Assembly: GCF_037113525.1 (NCBI RefSeq)
Contig: NZ_CP146963.1
Span: 682,001 to 746,000, forward strand
Length of the DNA: 64,000 nt
Direction: 5' to 3'
DNA from: Butyrivibrio fibrisolvens
Lineage (GTDB): Bacteria; Bacillota; Clostridia; Lachnospirales; Lachnospiraceae
Shown piece after piece: positions 25,675 to 33,573 of the stretch. Below the pieces are notes generated by a model. That model did not search any database, had not been told where the DNA came from, and saw only the letters and a list, made by a program, of their open reading frames with translations. Position numbers and translations under genes: made by a program. Every line of letters begins with the position of its first letter. The stretch's first letter is position 1.

Positions 25675-27078
25675 ATGATAAAGAACAATCAGAAGCAGCT
25701 AAACAGGATTCAGGTCCTTTTAGATGCAGTGACAGTTGCGCTTGCATATATACTGTCATACTATATCAGATTCTATTCCATATTTGTCGATAGCTATGAG
25801 CTCGAAGTAGCGCTTCCAAGAGAAGTGTATTTTAGTGTACTCTATATACTGATCCCGGCATATCTTGTTCTTTATAACATGACCAACCTCTATACACCGC
25901 GAAGAGCAGGCAAGGTTGGAAGTGAGATCCGTAATATCATTGAAGCCAATATTCTTGGCGCTCTTGGATTTGTAGCAGGTCTCTACATTATCCATCAGGA
26001 GCACTTCTCCAGAAAACTTATCGCAGTATTTTTTGTAGTTAATATAATCATAATGTCCCTTTCCAGAGTGTCTCTGCGTAAGATCCTCCGCTTCATGCGC
26101 AAAAAGGGATATAACTTAAAGCACGTTCTTCTCGTAGGATACTCAAGATCTGCAGAAGCCTACATTAGCAGAATAGAAGAAAATCCTCAGTGGGGATATG
26201 TGGTTAACGGCGTACTTGATAACAGGATCCCTGTAGGAACAGCCTATCATGGCGTTAAGGTCATAGGTGAGATTGACCAGCTAAGCGAACTTATAAGTGC
26301 AAATTCTTATGATGAGATTGCGATCACTCTTTCGCTGGATTATTATGACCTGCTTGAAGAACTTGTATCCTGCTGTGAAAAGTCAGGAGTACATACCAAG
26401 TTCATACCTGACTACACATCTCTTTTCCCAAGTAATCCATATACAGAGGACCTCGAGGGACTTCCTGTCATCAACATAAGATATGTTCCTCTTACAGATA
26501 CAGGAAACAGAATTGTAAAAAGAATCATAGATATTATAGGAGCGCTGGTTGCAATAATACTATTTTCACCCATCATGCTGTTTGCAGTTATTGGAATCAA
26601 GCTCACATCAAAAGGACCTATCATCTTTAAACAGGAAAGAGTCGGTCTTGGCGGTAAGAACTTTATGATGTACAAATTCCGTACAATGGAAGTCCAGACC
26701 AAGAAGGAAGAGGCAAAAGGATGGACGACCAAAAACGATCCAAGAGTAACGAAGATAGGCAGATTTTTAAGAAGTCATAACATTGATGAAACACCACAGT
26801 TTTTCAACGTTCTCTTTGGCTCGATGTCACTTGTTGGACCAAGGCCTGAAAGACCTCAGTTTGTTGAGAAATTCAGAGAAGAAATCCCAAGGTATATGGT
26901 CAAACATCAGGTTCGTCCGGGAATCACAGGCTGGGCTCAGGTTAATGGCTACAGAGGAGATACATCGATACGTAAACGAATTGATTACGATATCTATTAC
27001 ATAGAAAACTGGTCAGTCGGCTTTGATATGAAAATTCTTTTTGGAACGTTTTTTCATGGCAAAAAGAACGCATATTGA
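25675..27078 (+). CDS. Undecaprenyl-phosphate sugar-1-phosphate transferase (initiating enzyme)
   Basis: A 467-residue polyprenyl glycosylphosphotransferase of the CpsE/WbaP type, which moves a sugar-1-phosphate from a nucleotide sugar to undecaprenyl phosphate and so starts the chain. The N-terminal half has about four helices, the middle a Rossmann-like domain (HVLLVGYSRSAEAYI), and after a further helix (about 282-305) comes the catalytic bacterial sugar transferase domain with KFRTM, VGPRPERP and RPGITGWAQV. It follows the GT2 gene after 43 bp. Gene symbol left open because the sugar specificity cannot be read. Confidence 0.92.
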   Translation: MIKNNQKQLNRIQVLLDAVTVALAYILSYYIRFYSIFVDSYELEVALPREVYFSVLYILIPAYLVLYNMTNLYTPRRAGKVGSEIRNIIEANILGALGFVAGLYIIHQEHFSRKLIAVFFVVNIIIMSLSRVSLRKILRFMRKKGYNLKHVLLVGYSRSAEAYISRIEENPQWGYVVNGVLDNRIPVGTAYHGVKVIGEIDQLSELISANSYDEIAITLSLDYYDLLEELVSCCEKSGVHTKFIPDYTSLFPSNPYTEDLEGLPVINIRYVPLTDTGNRIVKRIIDIIGALVAIILFSPIMLFAVIGIKLTSKGPIIFKQERVGLGGKNFMMYKFRTMEVQTKKEEAKGWTTKNDPRVTKIGRFLRSHNIDETPQFFNVLFGSMSLVGPRPERPQFVEKFREEIPRYMVKHQVRPGITGWAQVNGYRGDTSIRKRIDYDIYYIENWSVGFDMKILFGTFFHGKKNAY

Positions 27079-27185
27079 TGCATGTATATGCTCCTTTTAA
27101 GCGACATTTAAGGTGCTCTACTTGTATAAAGTGGCGTTTTGTGGCAAAATAGACAAGTGGTCAAGGGAGAATTGTTTTGTTGGAG

Positions 27186-27224
27186 GCCGCAAAATGACCG
27201 CATTCTATTTTTCAAGGTTGCGGC
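27186..27224 (+). promoter_or_regulatory. Leader hairpin abutting the LCP gene ribosome site
   Basis: GCCGCAA (27186-27192) pairs perfectly with TTGCGGC (27218-27224), and the second arm runs directly into the AAAGGA ribosome site. It could gate translation. No T-tract follows. Confidence 0.45.
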
Positions 27225-27237
27225 AAAGGAGAATGAC

Positions 27238-28680
27238 ATGTCGAATTACAATAACCATGAAGGAAGAGGAAACTATAACAGGTCAGGCGATGGAAGACCT
27301 ACCGGAAGACCTGTAAATAATGGTCAGGGAAGGCCTCAGTATAATGGAACCGGAAGAGCTCCTCAGGGAGCAAGACCACAGCAGGGAAGACCCCAGGGAA
27401 GAGCTCCACAGCAGGGAGCAAGACCACAAGGCGGTTACTCACAAGGAAGACCTGCAGGTGGAAACGGATACCCACAAGGAAACGGATATTCTCAAGGCTA
27501 TGGCGGTGGCTATTCACAGGGTAACGGATATTCACAGGGAAGACCACCACAGGGAAGATACCCACAGCAGGGAGCAAGACCTCAGGGAGGTTATCCACAG
27601 AACGGAAGACCTGCTGCATCAGGACGTGGCAGAAAGAAAAACAATAAAAAGACTATTGCTATTATCATAGCAGAAATACTTGTTATTGCTATTCTTGGTG
27701 TTGCTGCTTACTTTGTATTTATTAAAGCAGGACTTACAAGCGTAACAGAAGTTAAAGTTGATGAAGAAGAGCTTGATCAGAATATCGCAGAAACAGTTAA
27801 AAATAATGAGACCATGAAAGGTTACTGGAATATAGCACTCTTTGGAGTCGACTCAACAAAGGGTATACTTTCATCAGGAACTCGTTCTGACTGTATAATC
27901 ATTGCTTCTATCAATCAGGATACAGGTGAGATAAAGCTTTGTAGTGTATATCGTGATACATACCTCAATCTTACAGAAGACAGGGGATATGACAAGTGTA
28001 ACGCTGCATATGCATATGGCGGACCACAGCAGGCTATCAATATGCTCAATACCAATCTCGATCTTGATATTACAGACTTTGTAACCATCGGATTTGGTGG
28101 TCTTACAGATATCATCAATGAACTTGGTGGTGTGCAGATAGAAGTTGATGACGCAGAGATCCAGCATATCAACAACTATCAGCAGACAATGGCTAAAGAG
28201 CTTGGAATCAGCTATACAGAAGTTACTTCTACAGGAATGCAGACTCTGGACGGCCTTCAGGCAACAGCATACTGTCGTATCAGATATACAGCAGGTAATG
28301 ACTTTGCCCGTGCTGCTCGTCAGAGAGAAGTTATCCAGGCAATCATGGATAAAGCACATGGTGCCAGCACAGATACACTTACTAACATTGCAAACAAGGT
28401 ATTTGACGAGATGGCTACATCTCTTGAACTTTCCAAAATAGTTGAACTTCTTGGTAAGATCAGTGACTACAAAATTGTTGCAGAAAATGGTTTTCCTCAG
28501 GAATCTATGCGTGCAACAGGTAAAGTTGGTGGAGCAAGTGTTGTAGCACCTATTTCTCTGGAATCTAACGTTGTATGGCTTCACGAATTCTTGTTTGGTG
28601 AATCCGGATATACATGTTCCGATACAGTTAAGGAATACAGCGAATATGTTGCAGGTAAAACTGCTGGATTGTCCAACTAA
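27238..28680 (+). CDS. LytR-CpsA-Psr (LCP) family glycopolymer ligase
   Basis: A 480-residue membrane protein that should transfer lipid-linked glycopolymer to peptidoglycan. Residues 1-130 are a cytoplasmic low-complexity tract rich in Gln, Gly, Arg, Pro and Tyr (many PQGR, QQGARPQGGY and GYSQG repeats). One helix follows at about 138-162. The extracellular LCP domain starts near 200 (IALFGVDS) with RSDCIIIASI, CSVYRDTYL, NAAYAYGG and CRIRYTAGNDFARAARQ, including the Arg and Asp residues that bind pyrophosphate. AAAGGAG upstream fixes the start at 27238 rather than the longer frame from 27139. Confidence 0.9.
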   Translation: MSNYNNHEGRGNYNRSGDGRPTGRPVNNGQGRPQYNGTGRAPQGARPQQGRPQGRAPQQGARPQGGYSQGRPAGGNGYPQGNGYSQGYGGGYSQGNGYSQGRPPQGRYPQQGARPQGGYPQNGRPAASGRGRKKNNKKTIAIIIAEILVIAILGVAAYFVFIKAGLTSVTEVKVDEEELDQNIAETVKNNETMKGYWNIALFGVDSTKGILSSGTRSDCIIIASINQDTGEIKLCSVYRDTYLNLTEDRGYDKCNAAYAYGGPQQAINMLNTNLDLDITDFVTIGFGGLTDIINELGGVQIEVDDAEIQHINNYQQTMAKELGISYTEVTSTGMQTLDGLQATAYCRIRYTAGNDFARAARQREVIQAIMDKAHGASTDTLTNIANKVFDEMATSLELSKIVELLGKISDYKIVAENGFPQESMRATGKVGGASVVAPISLESNVVWLHEFLFGESGYTCSDTVKEYSEYVAGKTAGLSN

Positions 28681-28692
28681 GAGAATCTTTGT

Positions 28693-28749
28693 TTTACAAT
28701 TTACATCTTGAATATGATAAAATCGAGCCGGGGAATATACTCCGGCTCG
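28693..28749 (+). promoter_or_regulatory. Possible promoter and leader hairpin of the last GT2 gene
   Basis: TTTACA (28693-28698) and GATAAA about 17 bp downstream could form a promoter. Just after it a perfect 8-bp stem (CGAGCCGG, 28723-28730 / CCGGCTCG, 28742-28749) is followed by no T-run, so it may be a leader structure rather than a terminator. Confidence 0.4.
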
Positions 28750-28821
28750 TGGCATGTTGAGAATATGTTTTCTCAAGATAAAAATATAAGCCCTAAAGAC
28801 AGACCTAAATGGAGATTAGAT

Positions 28822-29751
28822 ATGTATGATATTGATGTGATAATACCTACATACAAACCTGATAAAGAACTGTTTACGCTTTTAGACAGATTATGCGAAC
28901 AGACAGTTAAGCCTTCAAAGATCATTCTTATGAATACTGAGCAGAAGGAGCTTTCAAAACTCATAAGCGATGAAGAGCTTACATCAAGATATCCGGAAGT
29001 GACAGTTTTTCATATATCCAAAAAAGAATTTGATCATGGACGTACAAGACATGAGGGAGTTCTTTTTTCTGATGCAGAATTTTTTGTATGTATGACTCAG
29101 GATGCCATTCCTGCAGACAGAAATCTTATAGAAGAGCTTGTTAAAGCATTTGATGGTGATGATAAGCTTGCAGTTTCTTATGCAAGGCAGATACCAAGAC
29201 CTGATTGCAGCCCTGAAGAACTGTATGCAAGAAAGTTCAATTATTCTGTGACATCCATAAGAAAAACTCAGGCTGATGTAGAAAAGCTTGGAATCAAAAC
29301 ATATTTTTGTTCAAATGTCTGTGCTATGTATAGACGTAGCATTTATGATAAGCTTGGCGGATTTATCAGAAAAGCTATTTTCAATGAGGATATGGTTTAT
29401 GCAGGAACAGCGATACAGGCAGGATATGCAACAAGATACGTGCCTGTTGCAGGAGTGGTTCATTCACACAACTACACATGCATGCAGCAGTTCCACAGGA
29501 ATTTTGATATAGGAGTATCACAAAAAGAGCATCCTGAAATCTTTGAAGGATTATCCAATGAATCTGAGGGTGCAAAGATGGTCAAAGGAACCATTAGGTA
29601 TCTTCAGGATATGCATAAAGCCTATAGAATACCGCATTATATAATGCTTGTAGGCAGCAGATATATAGGTTTCAAGCTCGGTAAAATTTATAATCGCCTT
29701 CCAAAGCGCTTTGTAAGGGCATGCAGCCTTAATAAAGATTATTGGAACTAA
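28822..29751 (+). CDS. GT2-family glycosyltransferase, rhamnosyltransferase-like
   Basis: A 309-residue enzyme with VDVIIPTYKPDKE-like start (IDVIIPTYKP), MTQDAIP as the DXD equivalent, SYARQIPRPD and FNEDMVYAGTA, a combination typical of RfbF-like rhamnosyltransferases. The long frame from 28708 runs through the promoter and hairpin; GGAG 7 nt before the ATG at 28822 marks the start. It is the last gene of the polysaccharide locus in this window and fits the upstream dTDP-rhamnose genes. Confidence 0.85.
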   Translation: MYDIDVIIPTYKPDKELFTLLDRLCEQTVKPSKIILMNTEQKELSKLISDEELTSRYPEVTVFHISKKEFDHGRTRHEGVLFSDAEFFVCMTQDAIPADRNLIEELVKAFDGDDKLAVSYARQIPRPDCSPEELYARKFNYSVTSIRKTQADVEKLGIKTYFCSNVCAMYRRSIYDKLGGFIRKAIFNEDMVYAGTAIQAGYATRYVPVAGVVHSHNYTCMQQFHRNFDIGVSQKEHPEIFEGLSNESEGAKMVKGTIRYLQDMHKAYRIPHYIMLVGSRYIGFKLGKIYNRLPKRFVRACSLNKDYWN

Positions 29752-29935
29752 GGTGTGCAAAATTTGCCAAATATACCCATTTGAATGTAATATATATGTG
29801 GGATTATATTTTGACATACCACTTTTAATAAGAAGTAAAAAACTGATTTTAGGGGTAATATCAGTAGTACTTTTACAAGGTATGCAGGGGTAATAAACGG
29901 GATAGCAAAAATAAATTATAATTGAGGGAACAATT

Positions 29936-30592
29936 TTGGAGCTTAAAATAGGGAACGAGCAGGATATTCATACCTGGGAGCAGGTTACACTCGTCTATCA
30001 TTCAGCACTTAAACAGATCAATACTAAGATAGAGATTATGAATGATGAATTTCAACAGGTTCATCGTTATAATCCTATTGAGCATATCAAGGCAAGGATC
30101 AAGACATCTGAGAGTATAGTCAAGAAGCTTAAGCGTCATGGCTATGAGTCCACCATTGAAAATATGGTCAAGTATGTTAATGATATTGCCGGTATCAGAG
30201 TAATATGCTCATTCACAAACGATATTTATACAATAGCGGATATTATCAGTAATCAAAGTGATATAAGGATAATAGCCGTTAAAGATTATATTATGAATCC
30301 TAAGGCTAGTGGCTACAGATCATATCATATGGTAGTCACTGTTCCTGTATACCTTTCTGACCGTATCATTGATACTAAGGTTGAAATACAGATAAGAACT
30401 GTAGCCATGGATTTCTGGGCTTCACTTGAGCATAAGATACAATACAAGTTCGAAGGTAACGCTCCCACACATATTAATACAGAGCTTTTAGAATGTGCGC
30501 ATATGGTATCAGAACTTGATGCACGTATGCTTTCGCTTAACAATGAGATTTTGGAGATAGCCAGCAAACTGGAGAATCAGAAAATGGAATAA
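29936..30592 (+). CDS. Small alarmone synthetase, RelA/SpoT synthetase domain (ppGpp synthesis)
   Basis: A 218-residue single-domain protein with a TTG start and an AGGGAA site. It has the RelA/SpoT synthetase motifs in order: RIKTSESIVKKL, DIAGIRVICSF, KDYIMNPKASGYRSYHMVV and VEIQIRTVAMDFWASLEHKIQYK. There is no HD hydrolase, TGS or ACT domain, so it is a monofunctional (p)ppGpp synthetase of the RelQ/SasB type. The 184-bp space upstream holds a TTGACA (29812) and a TATAAT (29917), not well spaced with each other. It is transcribed with no obvious partner. Confidence 0.92.
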   Translation: MELKIGNEQDIHTWEQVTLVYHSALKQINTKIEIMNDEFQQVHRYNPIEHIKARIKTSESIVKKLKRHGYESTIENMVKYVNDIAGIRVICSFTNDIYTIADIISNQSDIRIIAVKDYIMNPKASGYRSYHMVVTVPVYLSDRIIDTKVEIQIRTVAMDFWASLEHKIQYKFEGNAPTHINTELLECAHMVSELDARMLSLNNEILEIASKLENQKME

Positions 30593-30608
30593 AAGTCCAT
30601 TAATGAGG

Positions 30609-30636
30609 AGTGCCCGAGCACCTCTCGGCACCCGGG
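30609..30636 (+). other. GC-rich inverted repeats after the alarmone synthetase gene
   Basis: GCCCG and CGGGC arms, with an internal CCGAG/CTCGG pair, can form alternative hairpins. The T-run expected of an intrinsic terminator is missing. The rest of the 260-bp gap to 30852 is AT-rich and shows nothing else I can assign. Confidence 0.35.
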
Positions 30637-30852
30637 CTATTATGAAAAAATATCTATCTGTTTGTCTGAATCATTTAACTATCTATACTATAGACATGTT
30701 TTATGTATAAAATATGAACAAGCAGTAAAGACACAGTTAACATGCACAAAAAAATGAGATAACCATATAAGATATTGTGCATTATATACAATAACCTATG
30801 TGCATTTTTTATACAGAATGTTACCATATCTTCGTTTTTGGGAGGTGCAGCA

Positions 30853-31722
30853 TTGAAAAAAGACAGCAGAACATGGGGAGAAAGGATCGTGGATAATCTA
30901 ATGGATAAACTTGCAGATAAGATAAGTGCTACTGAAATGATCAAAGCTAATGCAGCTGCAGAAGCTGCTGAAACAGAAAGACTTAGAACTCAGGTGGTTC
31001 AGTATCAGCATGAACTTGAGGAGATTCGTAAGAAGGCTGATGAGCTTAAATCACTGATCTCAGATCTTGCAGGTAAAGTTAATAATAGTTCAAAAGCTGC
31101 TGATAACGAAGAGACCAAAAAGAATCTGGAGCTTTTGAGCAAAAATATAGATGAAAGCAGTAAAAAGCTTATTGATTCACTTGCAGGTGACTTTGAAGAT
31201 AGCAACAAGGCAATTATCGAAGCCGTAAGAGAAAGTGTAGAAAGCAGTAATAAGGCTCTTATTGAAGCCCTCGATAAAGGTGTAGAAGACAATAATAAGA
31301 CCCTTGTTGATGCCCTTAGCGCAGGACTGGATGACAAGAACAGGGATTTTATAGATCAGATAAATAAAAGACTTGACGAAGAGCACAAATACACTCATGA
31401 TATAGGCGTTCAGGTATACAGAAATGTTCAGGCTTCTGCCCAGGATGAGAATAAGAAGCTGACAGATGATATAATAAAAAGAATCGTGGATGAGAACGAT
31501 CATCTTGCGATAAGCGTAGCTGATGAAACATCAGGTCAGCTTCAGAGAACCCTTGAGGGTCTTTCTGAAAAGCAAAAAGAGCTGGATCGAAAGATCGAGG
31601 CACTTCATCTTGCAACAGATAAAAATCATGCATGCACAACCGTTTCTGTGATAACACTAATTGCAGTACTTGCGGGCATAGCTGTAAATGTATTAAATAT
31701 TTTGGGGATTTTAAATTTTTAA
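30853..31722 (+). CDS. Tail-anchored coiled-coil protein with 15-residue repeats
   Basis: A 289-residue protein with TTG start and GGAGG 7 nt upstream. It is almost wholly helical and charged, with one C-terminal helix (about 260-282) that would anchor it to the membrane with the bulk in the cytoplasm. From about residue 110 to 185 there are five consecutive 15-residue repeats (SSKKLIDSLAGDFED, SNKAIIEAVRESVES, SNKALIEALDKGVED, NNKTLVDALSAGLDD, KNRDFIDQINKRLDE). I recognise no family; the shape recalls envelope- or division-associated coiled-coil proteins. It lies one base before the M23 peptidase gene and probably shares its mRNA. Confidence 0.6.
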   Translation: MKKDSRTWGERIVDNLMDKLADKISATEMIKANAAAEAAETERLRTQVVQYQHELEEIRKKADELKSLISDLAGKVNNSSKAADNEETKKNLELLSKNIDESSKKLIDSLAGDFEDSNKAIIEAVRESVESSNKALIEALDKGVEDNNKTLVDALSAGLDDKNRDFIDQINKRLDEEHKYTHDIGVQVYRNVQASAQDENKKLTDDIIKRIVDENDHLAISVADETSGQLQRTLEGLSEKQKELDRKIEALHLATDKNHACTTVSVITLIAVLAGIAVNVLNILGILNF

Positions 31723-33312
31723 ATGAAACATCTTACTAGACATTACAGAAAAATAGGATATTGGTTCATAAGAGCATCACTTGTATTTGCGTTTATATGG
31801 TTATTCTTTATCCCAGGGTTCATTAGAGCGGATTTTTCAGAAGATAATATTTATTATATTACGCTTAATGGAGAAAATGTCGGAATTGCTTCATCCAAAG
31901 AACAGGCATATGAGTATCTCAGAGAAGCCAGAAGACTTTTACAGCTTGATAACAGTGAGCTTGTACTTGCAAGAGCTGATCTGGAAGTAACCGGCGATCA
32001 TGTCGTATGGCAGAAAATGGATGATTCAGATGCGGTCATCAATAAGATGAAGGCAGTTCTACAAAAGAATGAAAAGGGAACACTTAGCAGATGTTATACA
32101 ATCAAGATCAATGATTTCTGTGTTAATGTAGCATCTAAGGAAGAAGTTCTGCAGATTCTGAATGCTGCTCTCGACAAGTATGACTTTGATGACGAGTTTG
32201 AAGCTACGTTGATACTTGATCCTGACAGGGAAGTTAATGTTCTTACAACAGAAGTTGTTTCATCTGTTGATAACTACTTTGAGGTTTCTGGATCCATCAG
32301 TGAATTCAAGTCATATGGAATTGCTGAGTACCTTGATGAAGTTTTCATGGAAGACGCAGATTTTTCTTCAGATGAGATGGATTTTGCCGATTATGATCTT
32401 GGTGTTAAAACACTTGATTTCGGAGATAAGGTTGAAGTAGTAGAAGCTTATCTTCCTGAAAGCGAACTTACAGATCTTGCAGTTGCTATAGAAGAAGTGA
32501 CTAAGGATCAGGAGACTAATCAGATATACGAAGTTCAGCAGGGGGATACTCTTGGAACGATCGCTGCAGAATATAATCTGACTATTGAAGATCTTATCGC
32601 AATGAATCCTACTATCGAGAATGAGAATTCTATCATAAGAATCGAAGATGAGATCATAGTTACAGTTCCTGAACCGGAACTTACAGTAGTAAGAACCGAG
32701 CTTGAATATATTGAAGAAGACTATCAGGCTGAAGTTCAGTATGTAGATAACGATTCATGGTACACCACCAAGACCGTTGTACTTCAGGAACCTTCAGACG
32801 GACGACATAATGCAATTGTTTTAAACTATTATGAGAACGATAAAGAAGTTGCTCAGGATACTATCAAGGAAGAAGTTATATACGAAGCAGTAGCTAAGAT
32901 AGTTGAAAGAGGAACTATAGTACCACCTACTTATATCAAGCCAATTTCCGGTGGACGATTAAGCTCTGGATTTGGATACAGATCAAGGCCTACAGCCGGA
33001 GCCAGCTCATATCATAAAGGTGTTGACTGGGCTACTCCTGTAGGAACTGCGGTAATGGCATCATCAGGCGGCGTTGTTTCTAGAGCAGGATGGGGATCAG
33101 GATATGGATATGTAATATATATCGATCATCCGGATGGAAGACAGACAAGATATGGTCATCTGTCCAAGATACTTGTTTCTGTAGGAGATCATGTATCCCA
33201 GGGCCAGAAGATTGCTCTTAGTGGTAACACAGGTGTCAGCACAGGTGCTCATCTTCACTTCGAGATCCTTATTAACGGAGTTCAGGTAAATCCGCTTAAT
33301 TACTTGTATTGA
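31723..33312 (+). CDS. M23 peptidoglycan endopeptidase with LysM and G5-like domains
   Basis: A 529-residue exported protein with a signal anchor at about residues 12-30. The middle carries a LysM domain (YEVQQGDTLGTIAAEYNLT, about 265-315) for peptidoglycan binding and then a G5-like domain. The C-terminal M23 zinc peptidase (about 400-529) has the metal ligands His431 and Asp435 (HKGVD) and HLH at 510-512, so it should be active. It presumably cuts peptide cross-links during growth or division. It follows the coiled-coil protein without a gap, which suggests the two act together; no strong ribosome site is seen. Confidence 0.92.
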   Translation: MKHLTRHYRKIGYWFIRASLVFAFIWLFFIPGFIRADFSEDNIYYITLNGENVGIASSKEQAYEYLREARRLLQLDNSELVLARADLEVTGDHVVWQKMDDSDAVINKMKAVLQKNEKGTLSRCYTIKINDFCVNVASKEEVLQILNAALDKYDFDDEFEATLILDPDREVNVLTTEVVSSVDNYFEVSGSISEFKSYGIAEYLDEVFMEDADFSSDEMDFADYDLGVKTLDFGDKVEVVEAYLPESELTDLAVAIEEVTKDQETNQIYEVQQGDTLGTIAAEYNLTIEDLIAMNPTIENENSIIRIEDEIIVTVPEPELTVVRTELEYIEEDYQAEVQYVDNDSWYTTKTVVLQEPSDGRHNAIVLNYYENDKEVAQDTIKEEVIYEAVAKIVERGTIVPPTYIKPISGGRLSSGFGYRSRPTAGASSYHKGVDWATPVGTAVMASSGGVVSRAGWGSGYGYVIYIDHPDGRQTRYGHLSKILVSVGDHVSQGQKIALSGNTGVSTGAHLHFEILINGVQVNPLNYLY

Positions 33313-33320
33313 CATGGCTG

Positions 33321-33365
33321 ATATGCGAAAAAGGTGATGTTTTCTACCTTTTTCGCATATGCTCT
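33321..33365 (+). terminator. Strong hairpin terminator after the M23 peptidase gene
   Basis: A perfect 15-bp stem (33321-33335 with 33346-33360) with a 10-nt loop and a CTCTTT run after it. The T-rich arm TACCTTTTTCGC makes a typical terminator shape. Confidence 0.75.
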
Positions 33366-33370
33366 TTAAG

Positions 33371-33399
33371 TTGCAAAAAATGCTATTCGTTGTTATAAT
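33371..33399 (+). promoter_or_regulatory. Likely murA promoter
   Basis: TTGCAA (33371-33376) and TATAAT (33394-33399) are 17 bp apart. Transcription would begin near 33406 and the mRNA leader would include the structured repeat before murA. Confidence 0.75.
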
Positions 33400-33468
33400 A
33401 CTGATTTGTGCGAGCGTTTAATTAATACGTAGTATCAGGCAAATGTCTTACGTTTTATTCGAGGCATG

Positions 33469-33570
33469 AGGTTTAAGTTTGAAAATAAAATTTTCAAACT
33501 TCACAAAGTGGTGTCGCGAGCTCCACCACTTCAACCATTAGTCACTCGCTTTGCTCGCGACATGAGGTTA
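33469..33570 (+). repeat. Structured repeat element inserted at the murA ribosome site (copy A)
   Basis: An ~89-nt element (33476-33564) that is nearly identical to the one before tsaE. It has a perfect 11-bp hairpin (33476-33486 / 33490-33500), a second hairpin (33506-33513 / 33524-33531) whose loop bases TCGCGAGC can pair with GCTCGCGA at 33553-33560, and it ends in CATG. It is flanked by AGGTTTA (33469-33475) and AGGTTA (33565-33570). The downstream AGG is the ribosome site of murA, 6 nt before the ATG. The element is open in the murA frame (SRAPPL...LVTRFARDMR) but need not be translated. Confidence 0.85.
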
Positions 33571-33573
33571 AAT

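Noticed and set aside
27139..27237. Longer LCP protein from 27139
   Set aside because: No ribosome site there, while AAAGGAG lies just before 27238; the extra residues lie over the leader hairpin.
27299..27619. Minus-strand and +2 frame ORFs across the Gln/Gly-rich repeats of the LCP gene
   Set aside because: Low-complexity coding DNA keeps several frames open; the products are skewed and have no starts with ribosome sites.
28708..28821. Longer GT2 protein from 28708
   Set aside because: It overlaps a likely promoter and hairpin; GGAG spacing supports 28822.
30609..30636. Intrinsic terminator after the alarmone synthetase gene
   Set aside because: The GC-rich stem has no following T-run and can fold in alternative ways, so I list it only as inverted repeats.
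33466..33573. Extended MurA N-terminus (and likewise TsaE from 62433)
   Set aside because: These bases are the repeat element shared by both genes; the conserved protein sequence begins at the ATG right after the ribosome site.
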